This document shows positions 23,212-34,300 of a DNA stretch of 64,000 bases, piece by piece. Numbering within the stretch: position 1 is the first letter of the stretch; the number at the start of each line of letters is the position of its first letter. Below the pieces are notes generated by a model. It had not been told where the DNA came from and searched no databases. It saw nothing but the letters and a program-made list of their open reading frames with translations. This DNA comes from Turnera subulata. Lineage: Eukaryota > Streptophyta > Magnoliopsida > Malpighiales > Passifloraceae. The stretch lies in contig JAKUCV010002770.1 in assembly GCA_028386065.3 (NCBI GenBank), positions 112,104-176,103 of the forward strand, given 5' to 3'. Position numbers and translations under genes: made by a program.

Positions 23212-23778
23212 TGCTAGAATATGACCAAGCTGCATTGGAAGAAAGGAAAGTGTGCAAGCTGTTGATTCCTTTTATTTTGTTATGCTCTTTGTGTCTTTTG
23301 TAGTGCTCTGTTATTGTTAGGTTAGGTGAGCATGCTTGTCAGGTTAAGTAACATGCTTGCTTTGTAAAAAGTATGGAGAAATCTATTATTCTCCTCCATT
23401 TTTTAAGAGAGTTTTGTGAATGGAAAAGAGAATTTTAGAATTAGAGAGCCTTATCTAAGTGTTCTTGAGTGTTCATAAATTCTGCAAAATTCTGAAAGTT
23501 GAAGCAGGAAATTTACTTGAATGTTCTTGTAGTTCTTATTGAGTTCTTGAGTGTGATTTTTTGTGAGACTTGTCAAACATTAATTCCTTTCGTGTCTAAG
23601 TGTAATTTGAGAGCAAACAAAGTTGTTCAATCACAAATAGAACAACTGTTTAGGTTCATAATCATAACTCATCATATTTGCATCTTTGGTGTTCTTTAAA
23701 AATTCTGAAAAATTTCTAGAATTTGTATATCAGGCCAACACCAAAATTTTGCAGCAGTTTCTGTCCTAGCATCCAACA
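23212..23778 (+). repeat. Right LTR of the DEK_C element
   Basis: 567 bp, TGCTAGAATATG to ATCCAACA, preceded by the purine tract CATGGGGGAG and followed by the target duplication caaac. It is the intact reference for the interrupted left LTR. Confidence 0.88.
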
Positions 23779-23783
23779 CAAAC

Positions 23784-24041
23784 AGGTAGGTTTAGATTGA
23801 AGAAAACTCCACGATCCGGAGGACATACCACCATATGCTAGAACTCCCGCACCACAGACCCGCAGCACATGAAGAACAGTATCTGAATGTTGTCCCCGCA
23901 GAATGTTGTGCATCACCAGGGACACAAACCATTAGCAGCCAGATGTCGTCTGCAGCACTCAGAGTTGTTCTTCAAAGCGTCATGCCCAACCTGCCAAAGA
24001 AAGATCCCAACTCGTTGGGATCCTCTCCACCTCCAATTATC
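23784..24041 (-). pseudogene. LINE ORF2 zf-RVT fragment
   Basis: The minus-strand reading, split between two frames, gives RRHLAANGLCPWC followed by a second Cys-rich part (VLHVLRVCGAG). This is the zinc-binding zf-RVT module that precedes RNase H in plant LINEs. It joins to the RNase H fragment once the LTR element at 10482-23778 and one caaac copy are removed. Confidence 0.7.
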
Positions 24042-24053
24042 ATTTCCTTATGA

Positions 24054-25329
24054 AAATTGCACTTAGCAAAAAGTTCATTTTCCACGCCAACAATGACAAT
24101 AATCCTTTCACAATCTAGCATGAGAAACACAAACTACATTTGTAATAACAAACTTCTACTTTCTGCTTCTTAATCTGGCATGGAGACACCTAGACGAAAC
24201 TGTAGGTCTGCCTCCTGCAAACTACCAAAGGAATTGGTGTGATACAAGAAGGGCCCTGTGATTTTCCATTCCTGTAGGATTTTTGAGGCTCTCCTTTTCC
24301 ATATAAACTGACTAGCCAAGAATAAAAGATGGATGGTTAATGATTTCATTCCTAGCCAACTCTCAATCTACGCATTTTTTGTTCCATTATATTATTTTAC
24401 AAGACTACATCTCTAGGCATCAAAAGAAGTGACTAAGAATTGCCCGAACAAATCCCAAAATGCCAACAACATCATCAGAATTATGCTAATGAAATTCCAG
24501 GGCATAACACTTCTGGATCAAGCTGTTTTTTCTGGAAATCTGAATTTCAACTTTCATTAATCAACTTGCTGTTAGTAATACTAACTACTAAGGGCAGTTT
24601 TTTTTAGGATCTTGCTTCAAAAGTAAAACCAAGGTGGCAGATTTTTTTTTTTGTTGTTTTTTGATGAAGCAGACTAATGTTAAGGCATCGTAAAAAATAG
24701 TAAGGGAAGGTTGATTCCTTATAGCAGTATTAATGTTCATATGGAGGACCAAGACATATGCCATCTAATCTTATCTTTTTTTTTTTTTTTTGGCTCAGAT
24801 CATCTAATCTTTTCTTTTTTTCTTTTTGAAACGAATCTAATCTTATCTTTGAGGAAAGCAACTAATATCAACCTCAAAAGAGTAAACTACTTTTAAGTGA
24901 CATGGGAGACCACAACCATATTTAATTTGTTCTTATGAATAATTTTATGTTCCTTAGACAGAGAAGACAAGAATAAGGGCGCAGATATATATACTCTTAC
25001 ACTTCGAATTTCACCGTAAAAAATGCCTATTGTTTTAACTTACCGCATTAATGTAGTATCTTGACCAATGCTAATTACAGGAGTAGTTACCACATTCTCA
25101 CGAAATCCCATCCCATAAAGTAAAAACATTAGTAACATCACTTGCTTTTAACAGTTTACGGACATGGAAAAACTTTATCAAATAAAATCATCAATCCATC
25201 CAACATGCTTAACTATGTACAAAATATGCGAAAATAGGTTAAAAAAAAAAAACAATACCAATGCAATTGTTTTGCTTTCTTATTTTAAGAGCAAACCAAC
25301 ACATACGTAACATTATTCTGAAAGCATCA
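24054..25329. other. 3' flank of LOR-A, duplicated at LOR-B
   Basis: There is no gene. From about 24480 to 25329 the sequence matches the 3' flank of LOR-B (45880-46683). Examples are the block around GAAATTCCAGGGCATAACAC and the block AACCTCAAAAGAGTA..GACCACAACC. The duplication that produced A and B therefore included at least 0.85 kb downstream. Confidence 0.75.
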
Positions 25330-28300
25330 CTAGTCACCCCCGGAACGGTCATCATTGATCTCATCAAGAAGCACAACGAGAGCAACAACGAAGGCATAAT
25401 CAACATTAGGGTACACGGTCACTGCGAAACTGTCTGCATCGAAAACAAAAGTTGAAACACTGTGCTTCCTGTGCATCTGCAGTTGTAAATTTGTAAACCC
25501 AAGTTAGTATATATAGTATATATATAAAGCTAACATTTTGGATGAAGCTTAAATACTCTAGCAGTAGGCTATGTTCAAAACATCTTACTTTTTTTTTTTT
25601 TTTAAGAAAGAGTACTTCATGTTTTTTTTTGAATCTGAGGTGATGTTATATTACTCAAAATTCATGTACAAAAGGACCTGTGCCAGCGAGGGCAATCTAT
25701 CACTACTCAGGAAATCAACAACCCCAACAGGGTAGAGTACTTCATTGATTAGGCAATTGAAATACAATTCCCATTGACAAGGTCCTGGATAGGTGCAGGA
25801 AGAGCCCCTGCCCATACATATGTTGTTTGTACCGGGCCAAAAATTGTGGATTTAGTAGGTGGACTCAGGAGCTTTTTGTCGAACTTCTTTATCGGGGGAC
25901 GACCTGTGGGGATTCTCTGTCTGTTGCCCTATCTGGGTTCGCTGCGGCCTTTTAGTTAGTGCTTGGGCTTTCACTGGTCTAGGGCTAATATTTGGGTTTC
26001 TCACTAGTATTGGTCCGGTGCCTTTGTCATTGTTTGGGGTTGGTAATGGTCACTGACTTGGGACCATCACAGGTTAGTCGCTGAGGTCCAAGCCTTCTAC
26101 AGGTCCTTGGTCACCAGGAAGAACATATCCCATAAGCTGTTGAGATGGTCCTTATTCCGAAATCGATCTAGATATGGAGTTGACATTTGAAATTTAATAT
26201 CGAAGCTTGGATGATATAAGTTTGAAATCAAGTTGAGTTTCAGGGAAGGATTGGGATTATTCCTAGTAGAAGAATTTAAATAGGTTTATCTTGAAGGATT
26301 TGTAAGAGATCTTTGTCTATCTGTTGATTTTAAACGGTGTCTATATAAGGCTACTGACTACTCTTGTACCGGGATCTTGAACAAATCAATCAATCAAACA
26401 ACTATCTTTTTATCAATTTACCTTTACTTTATCGCACATTAGCGTAGAGTTATCATGCTTTTCTAGTTTAACTTAATTTAGAAAAACCAAAACACCAAAA
26501 CCCAGTTTAAAGACGCGCGACACCGTCCGCTCGGTCCTTCAGTGATCGGATATGGTAGCCGAGGGTCGCTTGCTGTTCATTGAGAGGACATATGCAAACA
26601 TGGCTTTGGCTGCCAAAGCATGAGCTACCTTACTACAAGCTCTAGACATATACATGCATTGGTTGCTGACTACGATTGTTGTAATATTAACCTCAAAAGA
26701 GTACACAACGTTTGAGTGACATGAGAGACCACAACCACATTTAATTGAATATGGTTGTGGTTTCCCCTCTCAACTCGCTCAGCCATGTATCGCCTCTTTG
26801 CCCACACCATGAACCAGCAATCCGAAACTAGAAAATCTATACCTTGTTCACCCATCTCCCAGGCCTTCCATCCCATCGACCACCACCTCCATCATTACCA
26901 ATACTAAATCTCCTAACAATCCCACACTTGCATAACTTCCTCAGCATACCATTGCTAGGCATCCACCATCAGCTCCACCTCTACCACCACCCATTCGCCC
27001 ACTCCTGCCAGCACCTCCTCATAAACCACTCACTCTACATCCATGAGAAATCTCAGTCAACTAGCACTGCATCAGCATCAGCGGCACCACCTTTTGGCTG
27101 CCCCACTGGCTATCACTTACAACCAATTGCACCAGTTGCACCACCAGCATACCTTCCATCTCACCAACCCTTCACTACCTACCATCAGTTCAACCAACAA
27201 CCTACAACACCACTTACCCATCAACCACAACAGACAAAGCCACTGCATTTCTCCAGATGGAGTCAAAAAGCTATCCAAACGACCATCGAAAATAACCAGG
27301 CCGTTAGTGTTTACATTGTTAACCTACTGCTCAGATGGCTCCCAACCGATATCCACCTTATGATGTCGAGATTCGGCTAGATCATAGACATATTCATTCC
27401 TCAGAAGATGCACAAGCAAGGGAATCGATTCGCTTTTGTAAGGTTCAAAAACAACATCGATATCCACCGTCTCCTACAAAACAGCAACTATGTGGAAGTC
27501 AATGGTACTGCTCTAGTTGTTAGTATTTCAAGGGGACGAGAAGATGGAAAGAACCCGGATGAGAGATCATATATGCCTAATAGGGCTAGAAAGGTCACAC
27601 ATCAGTCCTTTATTAAAGATGGTAAATCCTTCACTGATACGGTTTGAGAGACGAAGGCCCCCGATTTGGCGATTGCCGCAACATCATCACCGACACAGTA
27701 TCAGTATTGTATCCCTAAGGACCCATCCTTAAATTGGCTCCAAAATTGTATTGTTGGGGTTCTTAAGAATCCAATGTTGTTGAGAAACATTAAAACAACT
27801 TTTGTGGATGTTGGGCTCAAGGACATTGACATTATCCCTATAGGGGGTGTTTCACTACTGTTTAAATTCCAATCTACTAAAGATATATTGTCTTTCATGA
27901 ATAGCATACCTATTTGTGTCAACCATCTGTTAAGTTCCGTCAGTCATTGGAAAGATGGTGATAAGGCATTTAATCGTCTTTGTTGGGTCTTAATCAAGGG
28001 AGTTTCGCCACATGTATGGATGTGGGATTTTTTTTTCCCAATTTGTCACATCTAAGTTTGGTTAGATGATCGATTGGAGTAGTGCTTTTAAGGGAAGGGA
28101 ACGTTTTGACATTGCAGAGATTCTTATTCTCACATCATCCATGACCTTCATCAACTCTGTAGTTTCTGTTAATATCAGAGGCACTAAGTGTGAAATTGGT
28201 ATAGTTGAATTCCAATACGATCCCTTTGATTGGGAATGGCCATCTTCCATATCAGAAGGTAATGATGATAGAGCTGGTTCTGGAAAATCCCCAAGACTTT

Positions 28301-31300
28301 TTGTTCAGATAGGAAATCACGGTGTCACGTCTACCAAACGCAACTGTGAGGCATTTAGTTCGGAAGGGGGCGATATTGGGTCATGTTCAAAATCAAAGAC
28401 GACATCGGGAGCTAGCCAGACTTTTCTATTGTCCCATTTTTTGAGGATCCATTCGAATTACGCCCAATAATTAATAAACCCACAACCACCATGCAACTGC
28501 CTATGCAATTATTGGCACTATAGTCCCCAATACATCCTACATATGACCACTCTGAACATGCATAATTTATTCCTTGTACTGACTCTCCCCTATCCCAACA
28601 CATAAAGACTGTCAGTGGGCCCAGTACATTAATTGTCGACACCTCATCTAGAATCAAGGAAGGCTTCAACAACTATTCCCAACCTAATACCCCAATACCC
28701 CACTAGTTACACATCAGCCCATATATAGTAGCCCATTATCCTATCATTTGGTCCCATATCCTGATTCACCATCGATCTAGAGTTCAAACCTGAAAAGCCC
28801 TACCCCTTATAGGCCCTATTTCCCGGACTATGCAGCATCCTATAACAAATCACATGTCCCTATCTCGGTCTCGTCTTGGAATAATTCTTGGCTGTCCTCT
28901 GATAGTGAAACCAACAATACGGCATTCCAATTGGTCGTTGAAAGGAAGGTGTTCGTGATCAATAAGAATCTGGAGGCCAAAAAGAAAAACAGAGTGAAGT
29001 TCTTATCAGTGAAAGGAAGTGTATTATCACTCTTTGAGAGCTTCCAAGGAATTTCTAATTTTTACTTTCGTAGAATAAATGACGGGGTAGAGTTGGAAGA
29101 GGTTTCAAGCTCACATATACATGTCTCTTTTGTTTCCATGGAGGTTCAGAAGACCAATAATACCGGTGACCTTATTGGATGGGATAGAAACAACATCGAG
29201 ACTACGACTGATCAGCTTATTGGGAAATTAGTAGACAAGGAAGCATTTGAATGGGTGCAATCCAGGGCAGCTGTATAGAGTGCCTGTGGCTTAACCGAGT
29301 TCATTTCCTTCTTATTTGATGATTAGCCTCATCAGTTGTAATGTAAGGAGTATTAGTTCATCTAGGAAGCAGTCTTAAGTCTACAGAATGCTCAATCAAC
29401 ATCGTGCAAATTTCCTTTTCCTCAACGAAACTAAAATGTCAAACATCACTCTCCCTTTTTGTCATAAGATGTGGGGTCCTGGTGACATTATCGGGAAAAA
29501 ATAGAGATTGGAATCCCATAATAAAGCATCAGACTAGAAGAAAAAGATAGGATTTTATTGGATAATTAAGAGGACATTACAATAGTGGAGGAGAATACAG
29601 TAGAGAAAAATGGTTTTTCTCGGGTTGCCCTAATTCAAGGCGGCTGGAAAAGATCCCGAGCCCCTCTCCTTTCATCTCCCTTTTTCTCTCCTTTTTTGTA
29701 TTTATAGGCAGCTGAGGTGACCTAGATCTGACGGTCAGGGTTCCTCTGTGCCATCTTGATCTAACAGCTGAGAGGGAGGTGCTTGCCAGCTGTCAGTCCA
29801 ACTGTCATGCACTACAGCTTTTGGGTCCTTCCACTTTTGGGTCCTTCCACTTAGTGGGTTGGGCTGCTCAGTAGACTTGACCTCCTCTTTATGGGCTTCA
29901 TTAGGTGAGTCTTGCATTATTTGGGCCCGAGAATTGGGCCGGACATATCAGCTGGGAATATTGACTTTGTTTCAGTGGACGCAAGCGACTTAGCTGGGGG
30001 TACGGTGCTAATCTGGGATTCTGATTTCTTTGAGGCGGTTATGTGGAAACCTCAGATTAATGGATTGTGGTTAAAGGAAAACTCACACAACATGGACAAC
30101 ATGTCACGATATGCGGTGTGTATGGTGGCTCTCAACTTGAACAACGGAGGCATATGTTCGAGGAACTTATAGCTTTGAAGCAAGTTCTCCCATCACCATG
30201 GCTAATGATGGGTGACTTCAATGAAACACTCCTCCCATCGGATCTTAAGAGTGGAAGAATCTGTCTGGTAGAGGCTTTCAATGAATTTATTGACAATTTG
30301 AATTTAAATGAATTTCACTTATCGGACAGATTATTCACTTGGGAGAATTTGAGGCCTGCAAGCCTCATTGATCACATATTCGTAGAAGGTGAGGTGCTTA
30401 CATGTTTTCCGTTTCTTTCCCTGAAATCCGGTAGTAAGCAGAGTTCTCATCATTAACCCAAGATGTCATGGATAAGTATTGGAAGTCGTTTAGGTTTCTT
30501 GATGCGCGGTGGGACTACCCGAAATTTTTTGGCCATCATTAAAAACATGTGGAAGGAGGTGTCCACACAGTATTCGGGTAAATATAATCTCCTGAAGAAG
30601 CTGAGCTCACAAAGAAGACTGCCTGCTAAATGAAACAAAACGTTATTGGCAACATGCGTAACTCTCTTGAAGCTACCCAGTTGGAAGTTGACCCTTTAGA
30701 TAAGGTTGTAGAGACCAGAACCCTATCTCGTGACGAGATAAGAAGAGTTTATGCTTTGAAGGATAAGCTCAATGTCAGATCGAAACAACTTGACGCATTA
30801 TGGAGACAAAAATCAAGGGTTAAATGGTGTAGACCAAGGGACCGCAATACAAATTTTTTTCCATATCTTGGCTGGCGGGCGAAAAAATAGGATTGAAAAG
30901 GTCATGATGGATGGACGCCTGGAAAACAACATTAATAGGATCAAAGAATTGGGGAGTGACTTTTATTCCAAATTGTATACCCAAAGCAGTTTGTTTAGAC
31001 CATCCATAGATGATCTTCAATTCTTTAAATTAAGCTTGGAAGATGTTTTAAAACTGGAGAAACTGTTCTCTATTGAAGAACTAAAGGCGGTTAACTGGAG
31101 AAACTGTTCTCTATTGAAGAACTAAAGGCGGTTGTATAGAGTTGTGAAAGTGCAAAGGCACTTGGCCCTGACGGTTTAAATTTTTCATTTTACAAAAAAG
31201 TGTTAGGAATTCATGAAACATGATCTTTTTTATATTGCCACGCATTTCTTCAAGTATGCCAAGCTACCTAAAGGGGCTAACAACGCATGTATCACCCTCA

Positions 31301-34300
31301 TCCCTAAGAAATTTGGTGACATCTCTTTTGATGAGTATAGGCCCATCATACTAGTTAATGGCTTATACAAGATCATATCCAAACTATTGGCAATGAGGCT
31401 GAAGAGGATAGTTTCGAAGTTAGTTGGACTCCAACAAACTGCTTTCGTAGAAGGTCAAAGCTTCCTCAGCAATGTCCTCTTTGCAAACGAAATTGTAAAT
31501 TCCTTAAGGAACCGTAAGGAGAAAACAATAGTGTAGAAACTGGACTTTAAAAAGGCATATGATTCGATTGATTGGCGATATTTGATCCTAATTCTGAAAG
31601 CAATTGGTTTCAGTGAAAGGTGGCGGGATTGGTGCTATGAGTATCCCAATGGGATTGGTGCAATTGGTTTCAATTTCTTATTCTAAATTGGTTTTTCTTA
31701 TTAATGGTTCTCCATCGAGTGAATTTACAATGGGAGGGGGCTTAAACAAGGTGACCCACTCTTACCTTTTCTCTTCATTCTTACAACAGAGGGCCTCGCA
31801 CCCATCCTTAAGAAAGTAACCTCTTTGAACCTGATTCATAATGTGATTGTCCATAATATCCCTATCTTAGTTCTCCAATATGTCAATGACACAATATTAT
31901 TCTCGCCAGCTGAGTTACCATCCTTGTTAAATCTGAAAATATGTCCCAGAGTCTTCGAAGCCCTCTCTGGATTATGTATAAACTTCTACAAGAGTAGTGT
32001 GATTGGAATCGGGCTGAAACAGCAGCGGGTGGAGGACATTGTGGGTAGGCTATATAGTATGGCTAAATTTTTCCTTTCACCTACCTTGGCCCACCTTTGA
32101 GTGCCAATATAAAGAGAATTAACTCCTGGAACCCGATTTGAATAAGTTCAAGTGCAGACTAAAAGCTTGGAAAGGCTGATTTTTATCTATTGGTGGAAGA
32201 GTCACCCTAATTCAGTCGGTCTTGTGTGGACTTCTTGTTTATTACATCTCTCTTTTCAAACTCCCTATGGCTGTAGCAAAGAAGTTGACATCCATCATTA
32301 AGTATTTTTTCTGGAATGGTTTGGAAAGTTCTAGGAAGACATGCTTTGTGGCCTAGAAAAAGGTAGCAGTTCCTAAGGAGCTTGGTGGCTTGGGAATCAT
32401 TGATTTGTGTACTATGAACCAATGCCTTCTGTACAGATGGATGTGGAGCTTTACAATTCTAGTAGAGAAGTTGTAGAAGCCTTTGAATAGAAACAAGTGT
32501 GTTGACAATAATTCAGCCTTATGTCCCTCCGTTTCTCTTAGGAATGTTCCACCTCTTGGAGCGATATTGTGCAATCTAGATCAACTAATAGTCAAGTTGG
32601 TGTGCCCTTAATGGTGGGTTCTGTCATCTAAGTTGGCTCTGGTAACAACATTGATTTTTGGTGGGACGACTAGACTAGTTGTGGTTTTTCTAAAGACCTT
32701 TTTTTCTTGCCTTTTTTCTCTATCTACCTGCAAGGACCTTTATGTTAGTGATGTCTTGAGATGGTTGACCATCACCCTTTGTGGACATCCGCATGGAGGC
32801 GTCCGCTTCAGAGTGGGAATTAGATAAGAGGAGCGAGCTCCTGTCTTTGGTCATAAACGCTTCGAGGCACCCGTCACAACAAGATAGAAGGATTTAGAGA
32901 TATGCTCAGGATGGTTCTTATTCTGTTAAGAGGGGTAGATCATTTATTATTCCCAGCTCGGTTTTAAGCGAGACAAACCATTTATATGGTACACTCTTTC
33001 ACCTGTTAAGACAGAGTGTTGGTTGTGGTTAGCATTAAGTAACGGTATCTCTTCCAAGGACAACCTGAGACATAGGGGAATAATTTGCTTGGCGGACTCT
33101 ATCTGCTCGTTATGTAACTCCATGCTTGAGACGAGAGATCACCTGCTGCTATCTTGCCCAATATCTTGGCTCAAATTATGCAGATGGTGGGGGTTTTCTG
33201 GAGCATTCTGACCTCTCTTGATGATTTCCTTCTCTGATGGACATTCTTATCCCCATGCAACTGCAGTCGTATTGTATGGTTCCTTATTGGTGTTGCAACC
33301 CTGAGATCAATTTGGCGTGAAAAAAATCGAATGATTTTTCAAAACTTGTCTGCATATGTATATAGAATTGCAGAGTTGGCTCTAGTGCACGCGTGCTTCT
33401 GGATCAGATCAATTCAACCAAATTTCCCTTATAGTACTTCCTCGTAAAGAAGGTAATGAATGAGAATAATTCTTGTTGTATATATTATGCCGTGAGTTAC
33501 AGAGTTTATATAGAATACAATTGACTTGTCCTACAATTATAGATTTACATGGTAATAGAAAATATGGTAAGTTGACTTGAAATCATAATGGTCTCTTATA
33601 CTCCCCCTCTACTCGTGCAGAGGCAGGACAAATGCGCAGAGTTGCCCGAAAGGAGGAGAATTTAGAGGTGGACAAAGGTTTGGTAAACACATCAGCGATT
33701 TGTTTGTCAGTGGGAAGATGCAGAACTTTATGGCACCTATTGATACAAGATCGCGAATGAAATGAAGATCAATATCAATATGCTTAGTGCGGGCATGATG
33801 AATTGGATTCACAGCCATATAGGTAGTGCTGAGATTGTCACAATAGACTGGAGAAGTAAGAGCAGGAGAAAAACCAATATCTCGAAGAAGTTGACGAAGC
33901 CAAATAAGTTCTGTAACTGTAGAAGCTAAGGCACGATATTCAGCTTCGGCACTTGAGCGAGAAACAGTGGGTTGTTTCTTGGAAGACCAAGAAACATGAT
34001 TGGTTCCTAGGAAACAACAATATCCACTGATAGACCGTCGAGTGTCAAGACAACAGGCCCAGTCAGCATCGGTGTAAGTAGCAAGATGAACAGTAGACTG
34101 AGGCTGAAAGAGAATCCTATAGTCAAGAGTGCCTTCAAGTAACGCAAAATGCGTTTCACAGCTAGTAGATGAGAGTCTCGTGGAGCATGCATATATTGGG
34201 AGACGAGACCCACAACATGAGAGATATCCGGGCATCTGAAAGACAGATATTGGAGACCTCCAACAAGGCTGCGATACAATGTTGGATCAGAGAGAGGAGT

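Larger units (their letters stand above)
10482..23778 (+). mobile_element. Small LTR element carrying a DEK_C-domain ORF
   Basis: Target duplication caaac lies at 10477-10481 and 23779-23783. The left LTR starts TGTTAGAATATG at 10482 and ends CCAACA at 22326 after two insertions. The right LTR is 23212-23778 and ends TCCAACA. A primer-binding-like TTGGTAGCGGAG follows the left LTR at 22328, and a purine tract CATGGGGGAG precedes the right LTR. The internal region is only about 885 bp and encodes none of gag, protease, reverse transcriptase or integrase. Instead it holds one ORF with a DEK_C-like domain. It is therefore a non-autonomous element that probably took up a piece of a host gene. Confidence 0.88.
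9684..24041 (-). mobile_element. 5'-truncated LINE containing the first nested block
   Basis: The sequence atttccttatga flanks the block at 9672-9683 and 24042-24053. Just inside the left flank is a T run (9687-9694), the poly(A) tail of a minus-strand LINE. The LINE's own sequence is 9684-10481 plus 23784-24041, about 1.06 kb. It contains the end of ORF2: a Cys/His zf-RVT region and then an RNase H domain. The 5' truncation, A tail and 12-bp duplication all fit target-primed reverse transcription. Everything between 10482 and 23778 is a later LTR-element insertion. Confidence 0.85.
29319..33420 (+). pseudogene. LINE ORF2 (endonuclease, reverse transcriptase) remnant
   Basis: ATG 29319 begins MISLISCNVRSIS and reaches FLFLNETKM, the start of the apurinic-type endonuclease. 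After a solo LTR (29483-29950) it resumes with GGTVLIWDSDFF, WLMMGDFNETL and LIDHIFV. The reverse transcriptase shows ITLIPKKFGD, DEYRPIILVNGLYKIISKLLA, LDFKKAYDSIDW and QYVNDTILFS, where the usual YADD reads YVND. A zf-RVT Cys/His segment (CSLCNSMLETRDHLLLSCP) lies near 33110-33170. Many stops and shifts and a 41-bp tandem duplication make it dead. Confidence 0.9.

Noticed and set aside
26615..26640. tgagctaccttacta as the left target duplication of the plus-strand LINE
   Set aside because: It resembles tgagttgcttacta after the LINE poly(A) at 38985 but only with a gap and mismatches, which is too weak to fix the 5' end of the LINE.
33443..33598. Canonical TG..CA ends for copia element 1
   Set aside because: The shared sequence of both LTRs ends at TAAGAGACC and CTTTA(T/C)G on the element strand; no TG..CA pair fits both copies. 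The boundaries given rest on LTR identity and a four-of-five target duplication.
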